NCBI GenBank assembly: GCA_035280245.1
Contig: DATEGF010000387.1
Coordinates: 1 to 23,234, forward strand
DNA: 23,234 nucleotides
Direction of reading: 5' to 3'
DNA from: DASZHJ01 sp035280245
GTDB lineage: Bacteria > Pseudomonadota > Alphaproteobacteria > ATCC43930 > CGMCC-115725
How positions within the stretch are numbered: position 1 is the stretch's first letter; the number at the start of each line of letters is the position of its first letter. The translations under genes were made by a program, and so were the position numbers. The notes under the pieces are model-generated. The model was not told the origin of the DNA. It made no database searches and worked only from the letters and a program-made list of their open reading frames with translations. Below, in pieces: positions 1 to 7,372 of this stretch.

Positions 1-1528
1 TGAACCTCGGTATGCGCGGCACGATCCGCGGGATGATCGGGATGCGACCGGGGATGAGGATTTCCTGCGCCGGAACGAGCAACCCGCTGCCGTCCTCGGT
101 TGTCCACCGCCCACCGCCGTGCTGACCCGCGGGTACGCGCAGCTGATTGGGGCTGTACTTCGCAAGCAATTCGTCACGCTCGATCTTCGCTGCGGCCACC
201 GCATTCGCTGGCTGCTTCCCCACCTCCTTGAGCGGCACCGCGCCCTGCCCCGTGTAGATCGCGTTGCCGAAGCCGACGGGCGCGAGGCCGAGCTCGGTCC
301 TGACCTCGTCCACCGACTTGATGCCGGCGCGGACGTAAGTGTCGTTGATGCGCGCCTGCTCGGCGGGATCGTCGTCCTTCTCGTCGCTCCAGACGAATTC
401 GAGATCGGCGAAACCCAGGTGCCGCCCGATCACGTCGTCGAGGAGCCGCTTCACCCAGCGCAGGAGCGGCGTTAGGCCCTCGGTCAAGGCCGCGGCGCGG
501 GTGGTCTGCGCGGTCGCGCGGTTGTTGTCGCGCACCAGAGCCGTGGGCGCCACCGAGAAGGCGAAGCAGATCACCCGCGCCAGCCACTCGTCCATCTCGT
601 CCTTGAGCATCGGCTCGCGCGTGAAGGTGGGCTTCATGCCCGCCGGCACGAACTTCGCGTGGCGCCGCGCCGCCGTGTTGCCCTCGAGGAGGCTGTCCCA
701 ATATTCCTGGAATTGCCGGATCTGATCGGGGCTCCAGCTCTCCGGCACGCCGATCATCGCCTCGGGCACGTTGCCCTCGGTGTAGTACTGGAGCTGCGCC
801 ACCTGGCGGCGGATCGCCACGTTGACGGTCATCACGACCTGCTCGACCGGCGAATAGCCGTAGATCTTGTGCGGCCGCGGATTGCGGGGACGGTAGATGA
901 GCTCGTCCGTCGTGTAGTCGATCGCGGGGATGCCCTTCAGGATCTGCTGATAGGCGACGTCGGGCGGCGCCGGCGTGCGGCCGCGCTCGTCGATCACGCG
1001 CTTGATGGTGGCGCCATCCACCACCTCGAGCGCATAGAGCGCACCGCCCTGATCGCGCCGCACATAGAGCGTCGGCGCGTCGATGACGAGGAGATCCTCG
1101 AGCAGCAAGCGCAGCCAGGTCTCGAAGTCATGCTCTCGATCGGGCCAGGTCAGGAAATCGCCGACCGCTTTCAGGCGCGGATCGTCGATGCCGCTCCGCT
1201 TGCTGTCGCGCGGCCGGATGGTCCAATCGAGTTTTGCGATCTGGTCCTTCCGAGTCTCGACCACCAACCGGATGAGGTCGAGCGCATCCGCGAGCGCGCG
1301 CAGATCGGCGAAGCTCGTCGCCTCGTCCTGCCGCGGCTGGATACGGAGGTTCGCGCCGACCGGAAAGTCGAAGCCGCGGCCCGCGATCGCCGGCGGCGCT
1401 GCCGGCGGCAAGGGCTGCATGGGTCCGAACCAGTCCGTGGGCGTGACACCGGACACGATATAGCGGACACCCGCCGCGACGCGCGCCACCAGCCCCGCCT
1501 CGATCGGAGTTTGCCGCGGCTCGGTCAT
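1..1528 (-). CDS. Phage portal protein (3' end outside window)
   Basis: An open frame of 509 codons runs from an ATG at 1528 to the left edge without a stop, so the C-terminus is missing. Portal proteins form the dodecameric ring at one capsid vertex through which terminase pumps DNA. The translation has features I recognise from a portal family common in alphaproteobacterial prophages: LIRLVVETRKDQIAKLDW near residue 95, YYTEGNVPEAMIG in the middle, and IKSVDEVRTELGL towards the end of the visible part. Beyond the portal core is an extension with a VPAG..GGRWT motif at about 98-148. The gene lies downstream of both terminase genes on the same strand, the usual packaging order, but a methyltransferase gene and an inverted repeat come between. 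Family assignment is by recalled similarity; a profile search was not possible. Confidence 0.88.
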   Translation of the reverse strand, partial: MTEPRQTPIEAGLVARVAAGVRYIVSGVTPTDWFGPMQPLPPAAPPAIAGRGFDFPVGANLRIQPRQDEATSFADLRALADALDLIRLVVETRKDQIAKLDWTIRPRDSKRSGIDDPRLKAVGDFLTWPDREHDFETWLRLLLEDLLVIDAPTLYVRRDQGGALYALEVVDGATIKRVIDERGRTPAPPDVAYQQILKGIPAIDYTTDELIYRPRNPRPHKIYGYSPVEQVVMTVNVAIRRQVAQLQYYTEGNVPEAMIGVPESWSPDQIRQFQEYWDSLLEGNTAARRHAKFVPAGMKPTFTREPMLKDEMDEWLARVICFAFSVAPTALVRDNNRATAQTTRAAALTEGLTPLLRWVKRLLDDVIGRHLGFADLEFVWSDEKDDDPAEQARINDTYVRAGIKSVDEVRTELGLAPVGFGNAIYTGQGAVPLKEVGKQPANAVAAAKIERDELLAKYSPNQLRVPAGQHGGGRWTTEDGSGLLVPAQEILIPGRIPIIPRIVPRIPRF

Positions 1529-1594
1529 CGCGTTCTTCCCGTTTTGAAAAAGAAGAAAGGCTCAGCGCGCTAAGGGCGCGGAAGATCAAGAAAT

Positions 1595-1710
1595 TCTCTG
1601 AACCACCAAGGCACCAAGACACCAAGGTATCGAGACTCGCGACGTACACGCGGTACCGTGAGGCGGAGAACCTTTCTTGGTGTCTTGGTGCCTTGGTGGT
1701 TCAAGAATCG
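1595..1710. repeat. CACCAAGG-type inverted repeat
   Basis: Two arms, 1600-1626 and 1676-1702, are exact reverse complements over 27 bases. Each reads as the repeating phrase accaccaaggcaccaagac or its complement, and a 49-base spacer lies between them. Similarity continues a few bases outward with a one-base gap. Intergenic elements of this type (runs of CACCAAGG or CACGAAGG) occur scattered in many unrelated bacterial genomes. The hairpin could end or stabilise the transcript from the methyltransferase gene, whose stop lies just right of it. No T-run follows on either strand, so a simple intrinsic terminator is not supported. Confidence 0.85.
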
Positions 1711-1748
1711 CAGTGCGGCTTCGCCGCGAGGACTCGATCCGCTGCGCC

Positions 1749-2474
1749 CTAGAAGAACATCGCCGGCCGGAATTCGCCGCCGCAGAAGATGTGCTGCCGC
1801 TTGGCGGCGATGATCGAGGTCTCGCCGAAGCCCGTGCCCATCGCCTTGAGATGCGAGCGCATGAGATCGACCAGGACGCCCTCGCCCTTCCGCTCGGCGT
1901 CATCCACGATCACGATGAAGTCGGGCGCCAGCGAGGTCTCGAGCACTTCGAGAGCACCCAATCGCGTGAGGGCGGCTTCGGCGCTGTCGGGGACGCTCGG
2001 CCCATCGACGATGACGAGGCCGTAGGTCCTGGCTTTGTCGAAGTAGCCGTCGCGGTAGTGCCGGATCGAATGACCCTCGATCGTCTTCGGCACGAGCTCC
2101 GCGACCACGACCTCGTGGCCGACTCGCGACCGGAGCCGCTCCACCCATCGCGGGTCTTGATCGACGCTGCGGATCGACGCGGCCCGGTTCAGCTTCCGGT
2201 CGAGCTCCGAGAGCAGCAGCGTGGATTGACCGCAGCCGAGCTCCAGCACCGAGGCGACCGGGAACTCCGCGAAGGCCCTTGTGATCGCGTAGAGCAGGCC
2301 GTGATTGGCGGCGGAGCCGATCGGATAGAACGCGTCCTCGATCCCGAGCCGGCGGAGATCGCGCAGAAACAGATCGCGATAGACGATCTCCATCGCGGGG
2401 TTGAGCCAGCGCGCGTTGCGGAGGACGGCGCTCAGCAGACTCACGCGATGCGTCACACGGGCGGCAATCGACAT
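1749..2474 (-). CDS. Class I SAM-dependent methyltransferase
   Basis: A 241-residue protein with the glycine-rich SAM-binding motif VLELGCGQST at about residue 77, an acidic residue after the next strand (SVDQD), and a later LVIVDGPS segment in the motif IV position. These indicate a Rossmann-fold methyltransferase, but nothing identifies the substrate. It lacks the NPPY/DPPY motif expected of adenine-N6 DNA methylases and the PC motif of cytosine-C5 enzymes, so a restriction-type DNA methylase is unlikely. The ATG at 2474 is preceded by GAGGG at a good distance. It sits between large terminase and portal on the same strand and looks like a cargo gene carried in the packaging operon. It is separated from the portal gene by an inverted repeat. 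Confidence 0.8.
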   Translation of the reverse strand: MSIAARVTHRVSLLSAVLRNARWLNPAMEIVYRDLFLRDLRRLGIEDAFYPIGSAANHGLLYAITRAFAEFPVASVLELGCGQSTLLLSELDRKLNRAASIRSVDQDPRWVERLRSRVGHEVVVAELVPKTIEGHSIRHYRDGYFDKARTYGLVIVDGPSVPDSAEAALTRLGALEVLETSLAPDFIVIVDDAERKGEGVLVDLMRSHLKAMGTGFGETSIIAAKRQHIFCGGEFRPAMFF

Positions 2475-2594
2475 CCGAGTTCCCTCACGGGATCAATGCC
2501 TCTCTATGCCGCGCGGCATCGCTGCCGTCGTCGGGCATTTGTAAGGCTCCGCGCTCGAGATCGCCGCATCGGCGATGCCGGGCATTTGAGGGAT

Positions 2595-3926
2595 TCAGCC
2601 GGGCCGCGATGTCTTTCCCTGCTTCTCCCGCGCGAGCATTGCGTAATAGTCGAGGAGGCCCGTCCCGCTGGGCGCGATCATCAGCTCCGTCAGCGCCCAG
2701 ACCAGCGCATCGACGCGGTCGGGTGACTCGCCGGCACCCGCGCGATCGATGTCCGCCGTGAAGCGGCACATCTGGTCCTCGAGCGCCGGAAAAGCGCCGT
2801 GGTGCTTGACCCGGCCCTGCTCGTAGAGCGCCGCCACCGGCTCCGCGCGCACGGCCTTGCCGCGGCTCGCCCGCACCGCCTTGTAGCTGACGGACCGGTC
2901 GACCGCGCGGAGCGTGCTCTCGACGAGGTCGCCCCCGTTGTTCACTTCGCCGATCACGCGATCCGCTTGGAACGTCTGATAGAGCGCGATCGCGCGCCGC
3001 GCCCAATCCTCCGCGCGATGGTGGCCCGAGGCGTCCCGCAGCACGTAGCCGAGCCCGTCGGCGCCGAGCGCGGCTACGATGAGGCCGGTCTCGTCGGCGC
3101 CGGGCTTGGCGCTCACGGCGGGATCGATCGCGACCACGGCGCGGCGGAGCACCGGCAGCTCGCTGACCCGCGCCGTCTCCAGGAGCTCGCGCGTCCAAAG
3201 CGCGCCCGGTGTATCCTCGAGCAGCTCCGCCTCGATCTCCTGCCGCCCGAGCCGCGTGCCTTCGTAGCGCTTGATGATGCTCGAGAGATAGCTCGGCGCC
3301 AGGTTGGCGCTGTTGTCCCAGGTCGCGCCGCGCGTCACCACGCAGCTGGGGTCGCGCACGAGCCCGCGGACGAGCCGCGTCGGCTTCGGCGTGGTAGTGA
3401 CGACCACGCGGGGATCGCTCCCGAGCCGGAGGCCCATCAGCAGATTGTCCCACGCCGCCGGATAGCGCCAGGCCGCGAGCTCGTCGCACCAGGCCGCATC
3501 GTGCTGCGGCCCGCGCAGCGTATTGGGCTCCTCCGCGGAATAGCCCAGCGCCAGTGCGCCATTGGGCCATTCGAGACGCAGCCGCGTGGCGTGATAGGTC
3601 GGCACATAATCCGGATGGGAGATCGCGAGCAAGCCGCTCTCGCCCTCGATCATCACGTCGCGGACGGCGGCCGCCGTCGGCCCGACCAGCGCGATCCGCG
3701 CCGCGCGCCCGTCCTCGGCCTGGATGCGCACCCACTCGGCGCCGGTCCGCGTCTTGCCGAAGCCGCGGCCGGCGAGGAGCAGCCAGATGCGCCAGTCGCC
3801 CGCCGGCGAGATCTGCGTGGGCCTGCCCCAGAGCCGCCACTCGTAGAGCAGGGTCGCGAGATCCTCAGGGTCCTCGAGCTGAGCCAGCTTCTCATTCAGT
3901 TCCGCTGGGCTCAATGAGGCGAGCAT
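2595..3926 (-). CDS. Phage terminase large subunit
   Basis: The motor-nuclease that packages phage DNA. From the ATG at 3926 the protein has 443 residues, typical for Terminase_6-type large subunits. The N-terminal ATPase shows Walker A GRGFGKT at residues 53-59 and Walker B ending WCDE near 146-149. The C-terminal RNase H-like nuclease shows VAIDPAVS near 250, GEVNNGGD, and a late DALVWAL segment, giving the expected acidic residues. The frame stays open to 4049, but that would overlap the small subunit by about 158 bases with low-complexity Ser/Arg sequence. The start at 3926 leaves a 35-base overlap and begins with MLASLSPAEL, a plausible N-terminus. Sequence style resembles gene-transfer-agent and siphophage terminases of alphaproteobacteria. 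All key residues are present, so it appears intact. Confidence 0.93.
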   Translation of the reverse strand: MLASLSPAELNEKLAQLEDPEDLATLLYEWRLWGRPTQISPAGDWRIWLLLAGRGFGKTRTGAEWVRIQAEDGRAARIALVGPTAAAVRDVMIEGESGLLAISHPDYVPTYHATRLRLEWPNGALALGYSAEEPNTLRGPQHDAAWCDELAAWRYPAAWDNLLMGLRLGSDPRVVVTTTPKPTRLVRGLVRDPSCVVTRGATWDNSANLAPSYLSSIIKRYEGTRLGRQEIEAELLEDTPGALWTRELLETARVSELPVLRRAVVAIDPAVSAKPGADETGLIVAALGADGLGYVLRDASGHHRAEDWARRAIALYQTFQADRVIGEVNNGGDLVESTLRAVDRSVSYKAVRASRGKAVRAEPVAALYEQGRVKHHGAFPALEDQMCRFTADIDRAGAGESPDRVDALVWALTELMIAPSGTGLLDYYAMLAREKQGKTSRPG

Positions 3927-4425
3927 GCCGCGCTCGAATGAGCTCGCGGATGCGCTCGGCCCTGACGCTGGGGCTTTCGACCGGCTCCTGCTTCTTGTCG
4001 AAGAGGCCGAGATGGCGGGCGAGTGCGTCGAGAGCTCTCTTCTTGTCATGGAGCTTGACCCTCAAGCCCTTGCCATCGGATGTGCCGCTGAGTTCCGCGA
4101 CCGCGGCCGCCTCGTCGTCGCTGAGCGCCGCGACCGTCTCCAGGTCGGACGCGCCCTCCCGCTCCTTCGCGAAACTTCGGATATCCGCGAAGGCGATGCG
4201 GGCATATTCGCGCAGCACGCGGTCGGCGGTGATCCGCGTGCGCTTCGAGCGCTCCGCGATCGCCTTCTCGATCGCCGCGGCGACCGCCTTGCGGTGCTTG
4301 ATCTTGTAGTTCGTTTTCGTCGGAGCGAGCCCCACGCGCCTCGCGGCGTGGTTGGCGTTGAAATCAACGAGGTACTCGTTGACGAACTGCTGCTCGCGAT
4401 CGCTGAGCTTCTTGAGCTTCCCCAT
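3892..4425 (-). CDS. Phage terminase small subunit (Terminase_2 type)
   Basis: A 177-residue protein whose N-terminus LSDREQQFVNEYLVDFNANH followed by AARRVGL is the hallmark of the Terminase_2 family. This segment forms the DNA-recognition helix-turn-helix that selects the packaging site and recruits the large subunit. A central region (RITADRVLREYARIAFADI) and a basic ALDALARHLGLFDKK segment also fit the family. It is the first gene of the packaging operon: a consensus promoter and a GC-rich hairpin lie between 4442 and 4527. GGGAGC precedes the ATG at 4425 by about nine bases. Its last 35 bases overlap the large subunit, which suggests translational coupling. Confidence 0.9.
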   Translation of the reverse strand: MGKLKKLSDREQQFVNEYLVDFNANHAARRVGLAPTKTNYKIKHRKAVAAAIEKAIAERSKRTRITADRVLREYARIAFADIRSFAKEREGASDLETVAALSDDEAAAVAELSGTSDGKGLRVKLHDKKRALDALARHLGLFDKKQEPVESPSVRAERIRELIRARHARLIEPSGTE

Positions 4426-4450
4426 GCGTCGAAGCTCCCGAAAAGCGAAA

Positions 4451-4476
4451 GGGCCCGGCGGTTTCCCGTCGAGCCC
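4451..4476 (-). promoter_or_regulatory. 5'-leader hairpin of terminase operon
   Basis: On the minus strand this forms an 11-bp stem (GGGCTCGACGG with CCGCCGGGCCC) capped by GAAA, with one A-C mismatch and one T-G wobble. It lies just after the predicted transcription start and is followed by TTTCGCTTTT. It could be an attenuator or antiterminator target, or a 5'-end stabiliser. The same design recurs at 11978-12003. Confidence 0.6.
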
Positions 4477-4495
4477 ATTTATCGAGTGTGCCGAT

Positions 4496-4524
4496 CTTAT
4501 ATCAGATCAATCCGGATTTGTCAA
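4496..4524 (-). promoter_or_regulatory. Sigma-70 promoter of terminase operon
   Basis: On the minus strand TTGACA (4524-4519) and TATAAG (4501-4496) are separated by exactly 17 bases, close to the full sigma-70 consensus. Predicted transcription start is near 4489, about 65 bases before the small terminase ATG. A near-identical promoter is present at 12020-12048. Confidence 0.75.
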
Positions 4525-4613
4525 GCACGTTCTGATTTAGATCGTGCAGCGGTGTGCGCGGACCGACTTCAATTACGTCATTTATGAAAGGAGCATGTGG
4601 AGATGAAATCGCG

Positions 4614-5519
4614 CTAACGAGCTTTTGGGGCAGCACGCTCTTTCGTTGAGTCAGCCTGTGCTCCCTGAGTCTTCGCCTGTGCTTCCAAGTTTCGTTTGAG
4701 AATTCTCACCAGGGACTCATCAACCCGCTTACCCGCTTCCTCTGCAACCGCGTCGTTCTTCGTTCGCAGCTCTGAATATGCAGCATCGATTTCGTCAATA
4801 ATATCTGGATGCAACGCATGGTAACCGTCGACTCCAATCCAAAAGAAATCTGTGTTCGCTCCAATGCCGGGCGCCACCTCTGCCCTCTTCTTCGCCGCGT
4901 AGGTCAGCAACAGGGCACGCGGCCATGACCAATGCCGCGCATATCTCTGAAACATGAAAGTTGACTCCGCATGCCTTTGCCCGATGCCAATTGCCGCGAA
5001 TCCGATGGCGTCGCTGCACCTCACGATCCCGGGATCAAGAATCGTGAAAATGTGATAGCCTGTGCTGTCGACGCCACTAATGATTGTTTCTACATCAAGT
5101 CGCCGCTCTAGCAAGCTATTTGCTAGGTCGTGAGCCAGTGACGCCGTCAACTCATGTTGACGCGAAATGAACGACTGCTGATCTAAACCAAGTGGCTGCA
5201 GAAAGACATATTCTGCTTGCGTTCGACGATACCGAGCAAATTCCTCTGCATAGAAATTTGCAACCGCTTCAACTGACGGAGCGTCTGATGGGGTAAAGTG
5301 CGCTCTCGTTGCCTCGCAAATGGAAATCTGTGCTTGAGCATCACCAGCAACGAGCGCGACGACCGATTTGGAGAAATAATAGATCTTCGACTGGAAGGGC
5401 TCGAACTCGATGTCGCCAACCGTAAGGAGCCGGTCCGAACAACCGACAATCATCAGCTGCTGGGCGGCGGTTTCTGTTGCAGCCGCCCACGTGCATATCG
5501 CCGAGACACAAACAGTCAT
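4614..5519 (-). CDS. HslV/proteasome-like Ntn hydrolase
   Basis: A 301-residue protein starting MTVCVSAIC. The first 60 residues match the N-terminal fold of proteasome beta subunits and HslV: a Thr at position 2 that would become the N-terminal nucleophile after Met removal, Asp29 in GCSDRLL, Lys45 in FQSKIYYF, and a glycine turn ALVAGDA at 56-61. The Asp-to-Lys spacing of 16 equals D17/K33 of proteasome and HslV; Thr-to-Asp is longer (27 against 16), implying an enlarged first hairpin. The C-terminal ~45 residues are charged and helical. No HslU- or Mpa-like ATPase is visible nearby. GGAGG lies nine bases before the ATG. The gene is A+T-richer than the flanking phage and chromosomal genes, suggesting transfer. 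Substrate is unknown; protease or amidase activity is inferred only from the catalytic triad pattern. Confidence 0.65.
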   Translation of the reverse strand: MTVCVSAICTWAAATETAAQQLMIVGCSDRLLTVGDIEFEPFQSKIYYFSKSVVALVAGDAQAQISICEATRAHFTPSDAPSVEAVANFYAEEFARYRRTQAEYVFLQPLGLDQQSFISRQHELTASLAHDLANSLLERRLDVETIISGVDSTGYHIFTILDPGIVRCSDAIGFAAIGIGQRHAESTFMFQRYARHWSWPRALLLTYAAKKRAEVAPGIGANTDFFWIGVDGYHALHPDIIDEIDAAYSELRTKNDAVAEEAGKRVDESLVRILKRNLEAQAKTQGAQADSTKERAAPKAR

Positions 5520-5713
5520 TCGAAATGCCCTCCACTTTGTACGCGGTTCAGAAGAAGGGTGGCGTAGATGAGGACAACTGCAACATGTTTGATCAAGACT
5601 GCAGCAGGCGGGTCGGCAAAATATCTACGCCAAAGTCAAACAGGGTCCGACGTCTGTGACGGACACTCCGCTTTCTCGATCGGGCGGCTCAAGTGAAGCG
5701 CCGAAGAAGACCA

Positions 5714-7372
5714 TTAGGTCGGCTTAAATATGCTCTGTGCATTATCGGAATGAAGACGCCCGTAGAATTCCACTGCATATCTGTCGGTCATACCGGCGAC
5801 GAAGTCACAGATAACGCGCATCCTCGCAGACGCATCGTCTTCGAATTGATTGTGCAGCCGCCTTACATCGTCGGGCATGAGCAGAAATCCCTTGGGCCCA
5901 GATAGCGCATCAAATATGCGCTCGACCACTTCATAGCCGCGAAATTCTGCCACCTTTAGACGCGTAGAAAAAATGGTCGCCTCGTAGGTGTAATTCTTCA
6001 GGACTTCAACCTTTTTCCGCGCCGACGTACCGAGTGCAGCCTTGCTAAGTGCCGGATGCTGCGGGTCAACGATGACCTCAACACTATTGATGAAGTCTCC
6101 GACAAGTTGTGCGGTAAGATCTGTCCTTAGGTATCCCGATTCAGCCAAGTCACGAGCCGCAGCAAAACCCTTTGTGAAGCGGTACAACGGTTCCTCGGTC
6201 TCCACATTTTCATCACTTTCGCCCTCGATTGAGGCGGTTGCGTCGGCTATATGAGAGAAAATCTCCCAAAAGACTTCTAAGACCTCATCGTCGGTAACTC
6301 GCTGGTTCATTTGCTTACTAACTTTCTTTGCGACACGGACGAGGAGTTCTTTATCAGACGTCAATATCTGACCAGGTGTAAGGAATCCCGCTTTCAATGA
6401 ATCCTCAAGATCATAGGTAGAATAGGCAATATCGTCTGCAATATCCATTATCCAACATTCTATGGTTTTAAAATACTCTGCTCGATCTTGCCAGCTGGGA
6501 TCGACCGCGGATTTCATTCGATGGACTAAGGCCTTTTCTGACGCATAGTATCCCTTAACTAGCTTCTCGCTTTCTTCACGAACAGAAGGAATCTTTTCAT
6601 CGTATTTGAAAATTGACGCGATTGAACGGTAAGTGAGATTCAAACCGAGCCGCTCGTCGATACTCCTTGAGAATGCGTCTGAGCGCACCGGCAATTGATC
6701 TCGCGTCACCTTCTTTTCAATACGCGAGATAATCCTGAGGGTCTGTGCATTTCCTTCGAAACCGCCGTACTGCCGCATCTTGTCATCGAGTGCCTTTTCC
6801 CCATTGTGACCGAATGGAGGGTGTCCGAGATCATGCATGAGCCCCGCTGTCAGGCACAGGCGCGGGTCAATCTCGTTGTCGTGGAAGAATGGATCTAGTT
6901 CATTGAGTCGATGGGCGATGGATTCAGCTATCTGGCCAACTTCTAGGGAATGAGTCAGGCGGTTTCGGAAGAAATCTGACTCATGGCCAGGGAACAGTTG
7001 AGTCTTTCCCTGAAGGCGCCGGAAGGCCGGGCAGTGAATGACCCGCGCGTAGTCTTTCCTGGCCGCGCTGCGCCACGGCTCGGCGTTGTCGTCAGGTTGA
7101 TTAAGTTCGCGGCCCCAATCTGTGCTTCTGTAAAGCGGGATTGCTCCTAGCGGCTTCTGATTTGCTTCGGAGCCGTTTGGTTGCTGCCCTGCGACTGGTG
7201 CCGCGGTGTCTGGACTAGCGCCAGGGCTCGCGACAGTTTCCGGAGCGCCACCACCTTCTGAACGCTCAGCTGCCGGTCCGCCAGCCGAGCCGCCGCGATC
7301 ACCGCTCTGTACTTTGCCATCGGCTCCTCCTGAGGAATCGGTGCCCATACGATCGCAGGCCTCGCGAAGCAT
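5714..7372 (-). CDS. dgt: dGTPase-family dNTP triphosphohydrolase
   Basis: Converts dGTP, or dNTPs more broadly, to deoxynucleoside and triphosphate. The core begins near residue 78 (PLYRSTDWGREL) and carries the HD metal site: His in RLTHSLEVG, the HD pair in LMHDLGHPPFGHNGE, and Asp in MDIADDIAYSTYDLED. FRRLQGKTQLFPGHE is also typical of the family. The core of roughly 470 residues matches family length. The first ~77 residues are low-complexity Gly/Ala/Ser/Pro, and no Met, GTG or TTG occurs between residue 9 and the core. The ATG at 7372 has no Shine-Dalgarno, whereas a perfect AGGAGG precedes an ATG in another frame at 7320, so the real start is uncertain. A+T-richer than its surroundings. 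Enzymes of this family can protect bacteria from phage by depleting dNTPs; that role here is inferred. Confidence 0.88.
   Translation of the reverse strand: MLREACDRMGTDSSGGADGKVQSGDRGGSAGGPAAERSEGGGAPETVASPGASPDTAAPVAGQQPNGSEANQKPLGAIPLYRSTDWGRELNQPDDNAEPWRSAARKDYARVIHCPAFRRLQGKTQLFPGHESDFFRNRLTHSLEVGQIAESIAHRLNELDPFFHDNEIDPRLCLTAGLMHDLGHPPFGHNGEKALDDKMRQYGGFEGNAQTLRIISRIEKKVTRDQLPVRSDAFSRSIDERLGLNLTYRSIASIFKYDEKIPSVREESEKLVKGYYASEKALVHRMKSAVDPSWQDRAEYFKTIECWIMDIADDIAYSTYDLEDSLKAGFLTPGQILTSDKELLVRVAKKVSKQMNQRVTDDEVLEVFWEIFSHIADATASIEGESDENVETEEPLYRFTKGFAAARDLAESGYLRTDLTAQLVGDFINSVEVIVDPQHPALSKAALGTSARKKVEVLKNYTYEATIFSTRLKVAEFRGYEVVERIFDALSGPKGFLLMPDDVRRLHNQFEDDASARMRVICDFVAGMTDRYAVEFYGRLHSDNAQSIFKPT
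7147..7320 (-). CDS. Small overlapping ORF with strong RBS (57 aa)
   Basis: An ORF in a different frame over the N-terminal part of the dGTPase gene. It begins MAKYRAVIAAARLADRQL and ends just where the conserved dGTPase core begins. AGGAGG stands five bases before its ATG, the best ribosome binding site in the neighbourhood. Third codon positions are strongly G/C-rich in this frame and mixed in the dGTPase frame. It may be a real small basic helical protein translated ahead of the enzyme, or the true N-terminus joined to the dGTPase by a frameshift. It resembles nothing I recognise. Confidence 0.4.
   Translation of the reverse strand: MAKYRAVIAAARLADRQLSVQKVVALRKLSRALALVQTPRHQSQGSNQTAPKQIRSR

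Larger units (their letters stand above)
4442..4527. repeat. Promoter-hairpin repeat, copy 1
   Basis: Direct-repeat partner of 11969-12051. The first 19 bases are identical between copies, and the last 24 bases differ at one position. The middle (hairpin loop side and start region) has diverged and differs by a few bases in length, while the stem is preserved. Confidence 0.85.

Noticed and set aside
659..1573. 304-codon plus-strand open frame opposite the portal
   Set aside because: Shadow of the portal gene, composition typical of antisense frames.
2799..3917. 372-codon plus-strand open frame opposite the large terminase
   Set aside because: The minus strand carries Walker A/B and nuclease motifs; the plus-strand product is Arg/Ala/His-rich with no recognisable pattern.
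1..4530. Gene transfer agent cluster
   Set aside because: The large terminase is similar in style, but the methyltransferase insert, the strong operon promoter and the different portal type fit an ordinary or decaying prophage better; capsid genes needed to decide are outside the window.
5457..5519. Apparent signal peptide at the start of the Ntn hydrolase
   Set aside because: The hydrophobic start lacks an N-terminal basic region, and its Thr2 plus downstream Asp/Lys pattern fit an Ntn hydrolase beta strand better than a secretion signal.
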